A stretch of 52,242 nucleotides of DNA, from positions 1-52,242 of the forward strand of contig JAMOAW010000024.1 of assembly GCA_039908535.1 (NCBI GenBank), given 5' to 3'. Of the stretch, positions 17,532 to 25,947 are shown one piece after another; position 1 is the first letter of the stretch, and each line of letters opens with the position of its first letter. The DNA comes from JAMOAW01 sp039908535 (GTDB lineage Bacteria > Pseudomonadota > Magnetococcia > Magnetococcales > JADFZT01). The position numbers and the translations under genes are program-made. Below the pieces are notes generated by a model, which saw nothing but the letters and a program-made list of their open reading frames with translations, did not search any database and had not been told where the DNA came from.

Positions 17532-17757
17532 GTAATCGTTCAGATAAAAAAATCAAAAACAAGACCTTGGGGGATTGCATCCCCCAACCCCCCTGCTATT
17601 GGAAGAAAGCAAAACCGAATTCAAAAGCAAAGTCAGAAACAAAACCCTGGGGGCAATCCCCCAGACCCCTTTTTTTATTAATATATGAACGGTTACGCCA
17701 AAGCAATAAATCATTGAGTTTCAATTAACGTAACATTTTACTTCGGTGAACGGTTAC
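17532..17757. mobile_element. MITE-like element with GTAAYCGTTCA inverted ends
   Basis: GTAATCGTTCA (17532-17542) and TGAACGGTTAC (17747-17757) bound a 226-bp element with the TTGGGGG / CCCCCAA and CTGGGGG / CCCCCAG hairpins. A second TGAACGGTTAC at 17686-17696 lies inside, followed by a segment (ending ACATTTTACTTCGG) that matches the outer end of the 1069-1263 copy. It fills most of the 290-base gap after fliI and could also end transcription of the flagellar operon. Confidence 0.65.
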
Positions 17758-17792
17758 GATAAAAGATACCAACGGGCCCCCAGCCCTTTTTT

Positions 17793-18749
17793 TCATAGCA
17801 AGGCATTTTTCATTTTATCTATTTTTTGGCAAATTATTTTTTGAAAAGCCTTTTCTCCACCTGCCAAATACATTTCTTTGAGATTGACAAATATAATTTG
17901 TTTTTTTTTATCGAGGATAGAGGCCCCAAGTCCGCTGATTTTGGCTTGGTTGTCATTGTTGATCACCCGAATTCCGGGGATTTCGACCCGCATTTCGTCA
18001 TCAATTTGGGTTAACATGTGGGGTTTATGGCCATGAATAATGGTAGTGAGTCCCAAGGAGGTCAATAATTTACTTATTTTACGTCCTCTGGTCTCTCCAT
18101 CTTGACAATAATGCAGATAATAGCGACTTGCTTTTCGAATATCTCCCACCAATTCCAAGCCAGTTTCATTCAGGTAGAGGGCGTATTGTCCTTCGTAGAA
18201 GGCTTTGCGAAAGAGATCGTTAAAGTCGTTGAGATTTTTATTGCTTTCTTGGATTTGTTTTAAAAGTCCCAACAGTCCGAAGGAGGGATAGCCATGGATA
18301 TATAAGACGCCATCGTCTACGCGGAGGATGTCTTGACGCTGAATAAAATTGGATTGCCGCAGTGTGAGACGTTTTTCTTCACCTTGGCGAATTCTTTTAA
18401 GGAGTTCGAGTTCGTGGTTTCCTTGTAGCAGATAAACGCCGCATTTTTTTGGGGCGCTTTCTTGTAATATTTGGAAATAATCGACGATAGTAGGTGCAGG
18501 ATTCCATTTATTGATCCAATCACCCGTATGAATGATGCAAATATGTTGTGTATCTTTATACCAGATGCCTGTTTTGTTGCAAATGCCGGCAATCCACAGG
18601 GTATATTGAACCGATTTGAGATCATTGTCTGTATCGGACAAGACGATGGTGACACAGGCTTTTTTCTGTGCCTGTGCGATATTTTCTGATGTTTTACAGG
18701 AAGCCGATGTGATCGGTGGGGAGATTGGATTTTTCAAACGAGGCCTCAT
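17793..18749 (-). CDS. Calcineurin-like metallophosphoesterase
   Basis: A 318-residue protein with the metal motifs of the family in order: SDTDND near residue 38 (a variant of the DxH motif, with D in place of H), HTGDWINKW, LLQGNHELELL, and IIHGHKPHML near residue 245. These bind two metals in serine/threonine phosphatases and diadenosine tetraphosphatases. The substrate is unknown. The start ATG overlaps the stop of the small lipoprotein gene by one base, so the two are coupled. The altered first motif may change metal use. Confidence 0.75.
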   Translation of the reverse strand: MRPRLKNPISPPITSASCKTSENIAQAQKKACVTIVLSDTDNDLKSVQYTLWIAGICNKTGIWYKDTQHICIIHTGDWINKWNPAPTIVDYFQILQESAPKKCGVYLLQGNHELELLKRIRQGEEKRLTLRQSNFIQRQDILRVDDGVLYIHGYPSFGLLGLLKQIQESNKNLNDFNDLFRKAFYEGQYALYLNETGLELVGDIRKASRYYLHYCQDGETRGRKISKLLTSLGLTTIIHGHKPHMLTQIDDEMRVEIPGIRVINNDNQAKISGLGASILDKKKQIIFVNLKEMYLAGGEKAFQKIICQKIDKMKNALL

Positions 18750-18931
18750 TACAAAGGAACGTTGTCAATGCCATCGGCTGCGGTATCGATCACCGCATCC
18801 ACGCCATTGCCAACCCCTGGCACGACCGATATCACCGCACCCGTTACGCGCATGGGGACAGTGGCTATTTTGGTAAAAAAGCAACTGGTTAACAAAGGAG
18901 TGATGAAAAGCAAGAAAAGCAATTTTTTCAT
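18749..18931 (-). CDS. small lipoprotein (DUF6726-like)
   Basis: A 60-residue protein with a lipoprotein signal peptide MKKLLFLLFITPLLTSC (lipobox LLTSC, Cys17). A short mature part, rich in V/G/A, contains RVTGAVISVVPGVGNGVD. It resembles the tiny conserved lipoproteins annotated as DUF6726 in proteobacteria, whose role is unknown. It is coupled to the metallophosphoesterase by a TAATG overlap. Confidence 0.65.
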   Translation of the reverse strand: MKKLLFLLFITPLLTSCFFTKIATVPMRVTGAVISVVPGVGNGVDAVIDTAADGIDNVPL

Positions 18932-19038
18932 TTTTATATATCTCTTTTTTGAAAATAATAAATATTTATTATTTTGTTTTTAGATTAATCTGGGTCCATT
19001 TAAAAAGCAACTGATGGAAAAATAGAGGGGGCTTATTT

Positions 19039-20457
19039 TTATTTGGTGCCAAACGCTCCTATGGACACATGGGGCTGTGGAGGATTGGCAAGAGGGGAGT
19101 TATTTTTATGTGTTGGAAAAATAAAAATCAAGACCTTGGGGGGGAGGTTATAGCCTCGTTCGTCGTGGAGGGTGAGATCCAACCCTTCGGTTTCGTTGTT
19201 GCTTTCGACGCGCAGCCCCACCATTTTTTTGACTAGGTAAAAGATCCCCCAGGTGATTATTCCGCTCCAGAGGATGGTGACTGAGGCTCCAAAGGTTTGG
19301 ATGCTGGTTTGTTTGATCATATTCATGCCTTCAGCGTACCCCAAGCCGCCCAAGGTTGGGGAGGCGAAGACGCCGGTAAGGATGGTGCCGAGGATACCGC
19401 CCACGCCATGGACAGGGAAGACGTCTAACGAGTCATCGATGCGAATTTTTTGTTTTAGAGTGAGGGTAGAATAATAGCAGACCACGCCGGCGATGAGACC
19501 GATCGCAATTCCGCCAGCGGGACCGATAAAACCGGAAGCGGGGGTGACGGTGCCCAGACCGGCGACCATGCCAGTGACGATACCCAAGACGCTTGGTTTG
19601 CCATGCCGCATCCACTCCATGCCCATCCATGCCAAAGAACCAGAGGCGGCCCCTAGGTGGGTGACCAACATGGCCATGCCTGCCGAGCCATTGGCACTCA
19701 GGGCACTTCCGGCGTTAAATCCGAACCACCCGACCCACAGCATGGCTGCTCCGGTAAAGGTCATGGTCAAGTTATGGGGCAGCATGAGGCTGGTTGGAAA
19801 ACCTTTGCGATTGCCGATATAGAGGGCAGCGACCAAAGAGGCGATGCCAGCGTTGATATGCACCACGGTGCCGCCCGCAAAATCCAGCACCCCCATTTGC
19901 GCCAACCATCCACCTCCCCATACCCAGTGGCAGACTGGGGCGTAGACCAGGGTGATCCAGAAGATGGTAAATAGAAGCACTGCCGAAAATTTTACCCGTT
20001 CAGCAAAGCCACCGACGACCAAAGCGGGAGTAATGATGGCAAAGGTCATTTGAAACATAAAAAAGAGCGATTCTGGGATGGTTCCGGTTAGGCTATTGGT
20101 GTTGATTCCGATGAGGAACATTTTGTCTATCCCACCGATCCAGTCGTTGTTTTGGCCGCCATCGCCGAATGAAAAGCTATAGGCGTAGGCGGTCCATAAG
20201 ATAGAGACCACGCAGGTAATGGCAAAACATTGCATTAAAAGTGAGAGCACATTTTTAGCTCGCACCAAACCGCCGTAAAAGAGGGCGAGTCCGGGGAGTG
20301 TCATAAACAGGACCAAAGCGGTTGCGGTGAGCATCCAAGCGGTATTGGCTAGGTTTAATTTTTCCATTTCGGCGGCCCTGGCCAAGTTTGGCAGTGTGAT
20401 CAGGGCGCCTATTGTCATCAAGGGTGGCCAAAATTTATTTAAAAAAAAGTTTTGCAT
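19039..20457 (-). CDS. amtB: Ammonium transporter AmtB with repeat-derived C-terminal tail
   Basis: A 472-residue ammonium channel. It has a signal-like N-terminus (ITLPNLARAA), about eleven membrane helices, and family motifs GLALFYGGLVRAKNVLS, DFAGGTVVHINAGIASL, WFGFNAGSAL and DVFPVHGVGGILGT with the pore histidine. The start ATG at 20457 with AAGGA upstream is preferred to longer frames that run back into glnK. The usual C-terminus ...HDERGYNL is followed by about 33 extra residues. The first dozen of these (PPKVLIFIFP) are encoded by a hairpin-repeat fragment at 19113-19146. The C-tail is where GlnK acts, so regulation may be altered. Confidence 0.95.
   Translation of the reverse strand: MQNFFLNKFWPPLMTIGALITLPNLARAAEMEKLNLANTAWMLTATALVLFMTLPGLALFYGGLVRAKNVLSLLMQCFAITCVVSILWTAYAYSFSFGDGGQNNDWIGGIDKMFLIGINTNSLTGTIPESLFFMFQMTFAIITPALVVGGFAERVKFSAVLLFTIFWITLVYAPVCHWVWGGGWLAQMGVLDFAGGTVVHINAGIASLVAALYIGNRKGFPTSLMLPHNLTMTFTGAAMLWVGWFGFNAGSALSANGSAGMAMLVTHLGAASGSLAWMGMEWMRHGKPSVLGIVTGMVAGLGTVTPASGFIGPAGGIAIGLIAGVVCYYSTLTLKQKIRIDDSLDVFPVHGVGGILGTILTGVFASPTLGGLGYAEGMNMIKQTSIQTFGASVTILWSGIITWGIFYLVKKMVGLRVESNNETEGLDLTLHDERGYNLPPKVLIFIFPTHKNNSPLANPPQPHVSIGAFGTK
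19113..19146. repeat. hairpin element fragment inside amtB 3' end
   Basis: The sequence GGAAAAATAAAAATC followed by AAGACCTTGGGGGGG is identical to the edge of the type B elements at 4498 and 51231. It lies in frame at the extreme 3' end of amtB and supplies part of its C-terminal tail. Confidence 0.6.
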
Positions 20458-20495
20458 ATCAAATTCCTTTGCAAGATTTTGCGTGTTAAAAAAAA

Positions 20496-20834
20496 TCACA
20501 AGGCCACATTTCCTGTTTCTTTGGTACGAATTCGGATCACCTTTTCCAAGGGTTGCACGAAAATTTTGCCATCGCCGATGCGTCCAGTTCGGGCACTGTC
20601 GCAAATGGCATGGATCACGGATTGGAGTTTTCCATCTTCGATTGCGAGGGTAATTTGGAGTTTTGGCAAAAAATCCACCTGATATTCTGCTCCTCGATAG
20701 AGTTCCGCATCTCCTTTTTGTCGTCTGAATCCCCGTACCTCCATCACAGTAAGCCCTTGCACGCCTATTGAAGTCAGAGCTTGGCGCACGTCGTCTAGTT
20801 TGAAAGGTTTGATAATTGCGGTAATCAGTTTCAT
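20496..20834 (-). CDS. glnK: Nitrogen regulatory P-II protein (GlnK/GlnB)
   Basis: A 112-residue trimeric signal protein. It has the hallmark KLITAIIKPFKLDDVRQAL start, a T-loop with the uridylylation site Tyr51 (in LYRGAEYQVDF), and the ATP/2-oxoglutarate motif TGRIGDGKIFV. The ATG at 20834 aligns with the family start. It lies 38 bases ahead of amtB on the same strand, the classic glnK-amtB pairing, which favours GlnK over GlnB. It blocks AmtB when nitrogen is plentiful. Confidence 0.95.
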   Translation of the reverse strand: MKLITAIIKPFKLDDVRQALTSIGVQGLTVMEVRGFRRQKGDAELYRGAEYQVDFLPKLQITLAIEDGKLQSVIHAICDSARTGRIGDGKIFVQPLEKVIRIRTKETGNVAL

Positions 20835-21059
20835 TTCTTTAAATTTTCCCATGCCATCCTATGGGGTGAGTAGATGAGGGATAGAAAGCCGTGTATGGAG
20901 CGGTATAAGGCAAAAAAGGGGCCTTTTTTTTAACTTGTTGTTTAATATTGTCTTTTAAAAATGATGGATGGAATGGTTGATTAATTATTAATCAATATAA
21001 AAAGGGATCGTTTAAGGTGTGGGCATGTGTGCTTAATATTTGTGCGGATTGGAAATATT

Positions 21060-21138
21060 TTTTTAAAAAGAATTAAAAAAAAAGGGTGGGGGGGATTGGG
21101 GGGCGGTTCTCCGCCCCCCAAGGTTTTGATGGGTGCAA
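21060..21138. repeat. hairpin element (type B) beyond the leader-distal end of the CRISPR array
   Basis: A perfect 11-bp stem TTGGGGGGCGG / CCGCCCCCCAA (21096-21106, 21111-21121) with a TTCT loop is flanked by A-rich DNA. It matches the first half of the element at 4498-4625. It stands about 20 bases past the last repeat of the minus-strand CRISPR transcript, so it may end that transcript. The rest of 20853-21157 shows no gene. Confidence 0.6.
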
Positions 21139-21157
21139 AACAGCGCACTGGCGGTAA

Positions 21158-23862
21158 ACTGGAATGAGGCCGCAGCAGAATGCTGCGGAATACTATCGGC
21201 ATGGAAGTAATGCCGATTTTCCGCACACCAGCTTCAATGAGGCCGCAGCAGAATGCTGCGGAATACCCAAGCGATGATATTTTTTGTTCGATCAATCTTT
21301 TTACCGCTTCAATGAGGCCGCAGCAGAATGCTGCGGAATACTTTACCGCCATTTCTTCCCCGATCAACTCCACTACCTCGGCTTCAATGAGGCCGCAGCA
21401 GAATGCTGCGGAATACAGGCTTGGGAGCTAACAAACGTTTTCGCATCAATGGGCTTCAATGAGGCCGCAGCAGAATGCTGCGGAATACATAAGTCACAAC
21501 GAAAACAACAACGCCCCAGAGTTACGGCTTCAATGAGGCCGCAGCAGAATGCTGCGGAATACTCTTGGTTTACAGGAATTATATAAGAGATTTCCTGTTA
21601 GCTTCAATGAGGCCGCAGCAGAATGCTGCGGAATACCTCTTTAAATTTTTCTAATGACACTGCTGTTATGGTGCTTCAATGAGGCCGCAGCAGAATGCTG
21701 CGGAATACGAAAGGAGTTGAAGGTTTTTTGCAAATTGGCTGAGATGCTTCAATGAGGCCGCAGCAGAATGCTGCGGAATACAGGCTGTTAAGAAATCTGG
21801 AGCATCTTTACAGTACGTTAGCTTCAATGAGGCCGCAGCAGAATGCTGCGGAATACTTTGGTCTGGATCGACAAGGAAACCGGCGTTTTGTGGCTTCAAT
21901 GAGGCCGCAGCAGAATGCTGCGGAATACTGGCAGAAGGATTTTGCCCTGTCGAATGCTCTTTTGGGGCTTCAATGAGGCCGCAGCAGAATGCTGCGGAAT
22001 ACGAGTTTGTCACCGCGTTAAAAGCACATGCAGGAGCGACGCTTCAATGAGGCCGCAGCAGAATGCTGCGGAATACGATGCGGAAAAAATCAACGCCTTA
22101 AAGTTGGTTGCCGCTTCAATGAGGCCGCAGCAGAATGCTGCGGAATACATTATTACCAACCAGGTATCCTCTCGCGCAAGCGAGGCTTCAATGAGGCCGC
22201 AGCAGAATGCTGCGGAATACGATTGGCTCCAGGTTTCGGAAAGGCGGTTAGTGTTGACACGCTTCAATGAGGCCGCAGCAGAATGCTGCGGAATACTCTT
22301 GCTGTGGCGACGGTGAGCGGGCCAGATCAACACCGAGCTTCAATGAGGCCGCAGCAGAATGCTGCGGAATACCCGAGGTGATCGCGCTGATCGGCAAGGA
22401 AAAAGCGGTGCTTCAATGAGGCCGCAGCAGAATGCTGCGGAATACTGTTTTGGGTTTGATTATAGATTACAAATCAAAAACAACGCTTCAATGAGGCCGC
22501 AGCAGAATGCTGCGGAATACAGTCAGGGACATAAAATGATCAACGTGATTAAGGAAAACTTGGCTTCAATGAGGCCGCAGCAGAATGCTGCGGAATACTC
22601 GGTTGCCCAATCCACGTTGGCTGCCCTTTGCCGAGCTTCAATGAGGCCGCAGCAGAATGCTGCGGAATACAACGGGGCACCGGAGAGGCTGCAACAATAC
22701 GCCATAGCTTCAATGAGGCCGCAGCAGAATGCTGCGGAATACGCGATTTTCCAGAAATAACAGCTTTATCATGAACATTTGCTTCAATGAGGCCGCAGCA
22801 GAATGCTGCGGAATACGTTATGACATGATTATCATGATGGCAGCTTATGGAATGCTTCAATGAGGCCGCAGCAGAATGCTGCGGAATACCTTTTGCGCGT
22901 TTTCAGCGTCAAACCTCCCCATAGTCGCAGCTTCAATGAGGCCGCAGCAGAATGCTGCGGAATACTAAAATCTGTGCGCGATCACCCAATGGCGCAAACT
23001 CTACTGCTTCAATGAGGCCGCAGCAGAATGCTGCGGAATACGATGGTCGCATCCACCGGTTTAGGACGGATCCGAGCAAAGCTTCAATGAGGCCGCAGCA
23101 GAATGCTGCGGAATACTCCAAGGGTTTAGGCACAAGCGAATCAATCACAAATTTGCTTCAATGAGGCCGCAGCAGAATGCTGCGGAATACTAATCTAGTC
23201 TGGCTACGTAATGCTAATCAATTTGAAAGGCTTCAATGAGGCCGCAGCAGAATGCTGCGGAATACTTAACTATTGATACATGGTATCATATGGCGCTTAC
23301 TAAGCTTCAATGAGGCCGCAGCAGAATGCTGCGGAATACTATGAATCTATGAAAATAGTAAATACTTTATGTGATGGTGCTTCAATGAGGCCGCAGCAGA
23401 ATGCTGCGGAATACCTTTGTGTGTCAACGGTTAGGAGACGCATGAGGCAGTTTGCTTCAATGAGGCCGCAGCAGAATGCTGCGGAATACACAACGTTTTT
23501 TTTGGGAGGAATAAATGACAGATTTTGATGCTTCAATGAGGCCGCAGCAGAATGCTGCGGAATACTAACAAAAAGTTAAAAAATCCTTTACCCGATGGAG
23601 AAGTGGCTTCAATGAGGCCGCAGCAGAATGCTGCGGAATACTCTCACGCGTCTTCTTAATGCGGAGAAGGCTGAAGCTGCTTCAATGAGGCCGCAGCAGA
23701 ATGCTGCGGAATACATTACGAGGGGAGCAACCGGAGCAAAACACGATAACGCGCTTCAATGAGGCCGCAGCAGAATGCTGCGGAATACGTAGGAAAAGGG
23801 ACTAAGACAGATGCCGATTCTCTGGTGCTTCAATGAGGCCGCAGCAGAATGCTGCGGAATAC
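21158..23862 (-). CRISPR. Type I-G CRISPR array, 37 repeats and 36 spacers
   Basis: The 36-bp repeat reads on the plus strand GCTTCAATGAGG + CCGCAGCAGAATGCTGCGG + AATAC with the overlap trimmed. It has a perfect 8-bp stem CCGCAGCA / TGCTGCGG and GAA loop. I count 37 repeat units and 36 spacers of 36-42 bp, all different by eye. All repeats appear identical except the one at 21158-21193, which has three changes at one end. The reverse strand ends in ATTGAAGC, the usual crRNA 5' handle, and the degenerate repeat is at the low-coordinate end. So the array is read on the minus strand from a leader at 23863 upward, next to the cas genes. Several spacers read as open coding sequence (for example EFVTALKAHAGA), as expected for mobile-element targets. 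Confidence 0.99.
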
Positions 23863-24074
23863 CCCTACCCTTCTAACGGGCTGACATAACGTACATATTA
23901 GCACGTTTTGCGAGCGATGGAAGAAAATAAATAAAAAAACTATCATCTGCCTGCCCGAAAAAAGTTCAGAAGTCATAACATCATGATTTTCAAAGATCTT
24001 TTCCTTGCGAGCGGTGCAGGGGGTTTTGGGGGGCACAAGAGGGCTCGCAAAAAGAGTCGGCAAATATGTTTGAA
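23863..24074 (-). promoter_or_regulatory. CRISPR leader with putative promoter
   Basis: This 212-bp non-coding stretch lies between the first repeat and the cas2 remnant. Reading the minus strand, an extended -10 TGCTAATAT (-10 hexamer at 23895-23900) would start transcripts near 23888, about 26 bases before the first repeat. The decamer core GCTCGCAA occurs twice in that direction and once inverted (TTGCGAGC), possibly leader protein-binding or adaptation sites. Confidence 0.5.
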
Positions 24075-24287
24075 TCACACAATAACGGGATCACGATCCA
24101 AAGGTTCAAACGGTTTGCCTATGCTACTTACCAATAAATCAACTCGATCCGCTGGTCCCAAATCCATTAACAATAAATGGTCCTCTCCCGTCTTGATAAT
24201 CTCTAACACCTCACCACGCAACATAACCATCTGACGCCGACTTAGACGGCACTGAAAAACAGACAACTGCACCCAACTTCCATACCC
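24075..24287 (-). pseudogene. cas2: cas2 remnant, N-terminus deleted
   Basis: The frame reads GYGSWVQLSVFQCRLSRRQ, the middle of a Cas2 protein (pattern GYG-W-QLSVF-C-L), then continues to a normal-looking C-terminus ending DPVIV; in all about 70 residues against the usual 90-100. The first 25 or so residues, including the first strand with the conserved aspartate (YD motif), are absent. Upstream, the sequence is the Cas1 C-terminal region in another frame. A GTG at 24272 could start a fragment, but it would lack the ferredoxin-fold first strand. Cas2 should therefore not assemble a working Cas1-Cas2 integrase. Confidence 0.8.
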
Positions 24288-25091
24288 CGGGCCAATAAGC
24301 GGGCTTGCAATTCCAATAATCGTCGATAAGAGAGTTTATACCCTAACAATGGGTGGGTGATCTCTTGCTCTAAACGGCGTTCAAACACCTCCAAAAATTT
24401 ACGTCGTCCCCGATCAGACAACCAAACACCACCAGGAACTATTTGAAAATCCTCGCGTCGTACCTCTCCATTGTTTATGGCCGTCAACACCACCGAATCC
24501 GCCAGCAACGGACGAAAAGATTCCATCATGTCCAACGCCAGGGCCGGACGACCATAACGCGGCTGATGATAAAACCCACGATAGGGATCAAATCCAACCG
24601 TAACCAACGTCACCGTCCATAAACGGGCCAACACCCCATACCCAAAAGACAACATCGCATTCACAGGATCCTTTGGCGGACGACGATTGCGACCAGAAAA
24701 TTCAAATGACCACCCTTCGCCCCCCTCCTGCTTTAACATCCCTCCAAAACCACTAAAATAAACCCGCGCCGCATCCCCTTCCACACCCAACAACTCCGAC
24801 ATCGACCCCGCCTGTTCCGCACGCCGCATTGATACCGCCAAATGCTGCAAAATCTCCTCCAAAGGAGAATCCCCACGAAAATTACGCCGTAAAAAATTTC
24901 TAGAGTTGGCAATCTTCGCCCGTACCCAACCTCGCGCCAAAACCAAGCAGGCCCCATCGTCAAAACTTACCCGATATTGCGCCGTTCGTAACTCAACATT
25001 GCGATGGCCAATCCCCGCTGTATACCCCAAAAACCACCCTCCAGAAGTAAACCAACTCACTGGAATTTCCCGCTGCATCAACGTTTGCAAA

Positions 25092-25216
25092 CAAGAACAT
25101 GATGCCCTTCGGGCAAAAAAAAATCAAAGGCCAAACCCTGGGGGATGAATCCCCCAGACCCCCTCTTTTTTTTAAGAATTTAAAAAAAAAGGGTGGGGGG
25201 AATTGGGGGGGAAACA
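25092..25216. repeat. hairpin element (type B) inserted in cas1 part
   Basis: From about 25097 (AACATGATGCCCTTCGGGC) to about 25216 the DNA is the reverse complement of one half of the element at 51231-51390, including the CTGGGGGATGAATCCCCCAG hairpin and the run of A/T between units. It interrupts the Cas1 N-terminal domain, introduces a stop and shifts the frame. Confidence 0.75.
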
Positions 25217-25679
25217 CGGGCTAAACCCACCTCGGCCACCTTCTCGTTTTCTACCCGCACCACCAAAGAGTCCCCCTCCTTGCCCACCCGCGCCTGAACA
25301 TTTTGCACATAAAAAGGCAAGGCATCCGCCGCCGCAACCGACAACGGTCGTACAGGAGTGGATCCACCCGCAAAAAATTGCACCTCATCCGGTAAACAAA
25401 TCCCCACCAATGAACAACGCACACATTTGGGGCTATCCTCCAGCGGTGGCGGAATTTGACCAGAAGCCGCCATGGCCCGCAATGCCGTAATGGTTTCCAA
25501 AGTCAAGGTTTCTAAAGCGGCATCCAAAACAACCGTCACCCGTTCCCGAGAACCGGCAAAATAAATCACCCCTTCTTGACACGCATACCCCTGTTCTCGC
25601 AACAACATCCCCTGATACCAATTTGCAATCAATATAGGTAAAATTGAATCTTATCTCGCGCATAGTGTGCTTATCATCG

Positions 25680-25842
25680 CCTTCTGCCAAAAGATTAAAA
25701 GCAAAAGCAAGACCTTGGGGGGTTACACCCCCCAATCCCCCTGTTTAGTGGCATTAAAGTCAAAAAAAAATTCAAAAACAACACCTTGGAGGCTCTGCCT
25801 CCAAACCTCCGCCGGGGAGCGTGACGCTCCCCGGACCCCTCC
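25680..25842. repeat. triple-hairpin element inserted in cas4 part
   Basis: Three hairpins stand in a row: TTGGGGGGTTACACCCCCCAA, TTGGAGGCTCTGCCTCCAA and CCGGGGAGCGTGACGCTCCCCGG in outline, joined by A-rich AAAAGCAAAAGC-type spacers as in the other copies. It replaces the Cas4 nuclease core. About 48 bases between its left edge and the resuming Cas4 sequence (25632-25680) match neither Cas4 nor the repeat. Confidence 0.7.
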
Positions 25843-25947
25843 AATACATTCCAAATAGACCAAACGGGAATAATAACAATACTGAACCAACATGCGCACC
25901 GGCAAAAAGGGCAACTCTTCCCCGACCACCCCCCCCCACGACACCAT

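Larger units (their letters stand above)
24242..25947 (-). pseudogene. cas4/1: cas4-cas1 fusion gene, broken by two hairpin elements
   Basis: Type I-G systems carry a Cas4-Cas1 fusion of about 540-560 residues. Three pieces remain. (1) ATG 25947 to about 25842: Cas4 N-terminus with LPFLPVRMLVQYCYYSRLVYLE and first cluster cysteine. (2) About 25632 to 25217: Cas4 C-terminus (GMLLREQGYACQEG, cysteines in KCVRCSLVGIC) running into the Cas1 start (ALPFYVQNVQARVGK). (3) About 25090 to 24242: Cas1 with FTSGGWFLGYTAGIGHRNVE, LLGVEGDAARVYF (catalytic Glu), GRNRRPPKDPVN, GFYHQPRYGRPALALDMM (His, Asp). Between 1 and 2 about 100 residues with the nuclease motifs are missing; between 2 and 3 about 13. 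Stops and a frame change separate the pieces. The Cas1 end is also lost after LLAR. The ATG abuts the csb2 TGA. Confidence 0.88.

Noticed and set aside
21180..23536. Many frames on both strands repeating short peptides such as ASMRPQQNAAEY and YSAAFCCGLIEA
   Set aside because: They are translations of the CRISPR repeat, not proteins; they exist only because the 36-bp repeat is a multiple of three with no stop in some frames.
24993..25217. A frame running from the hairpin element into the Cas1 region, which might suggest read-through expression
   Set aside because: It enters Cas1 in the wrong frame and no slippery site or start signal is seen; the element carries stops in the Cas4/1 frame.
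24242..25947. Cas4/1 kept functional by programmed frameshifting or a self-splicing intron
   Set aside because: Host residues are missing at both element positions and the inserts (about 120-160 bp) are simple hairpins without intron features, so splicing would not restore the protein.
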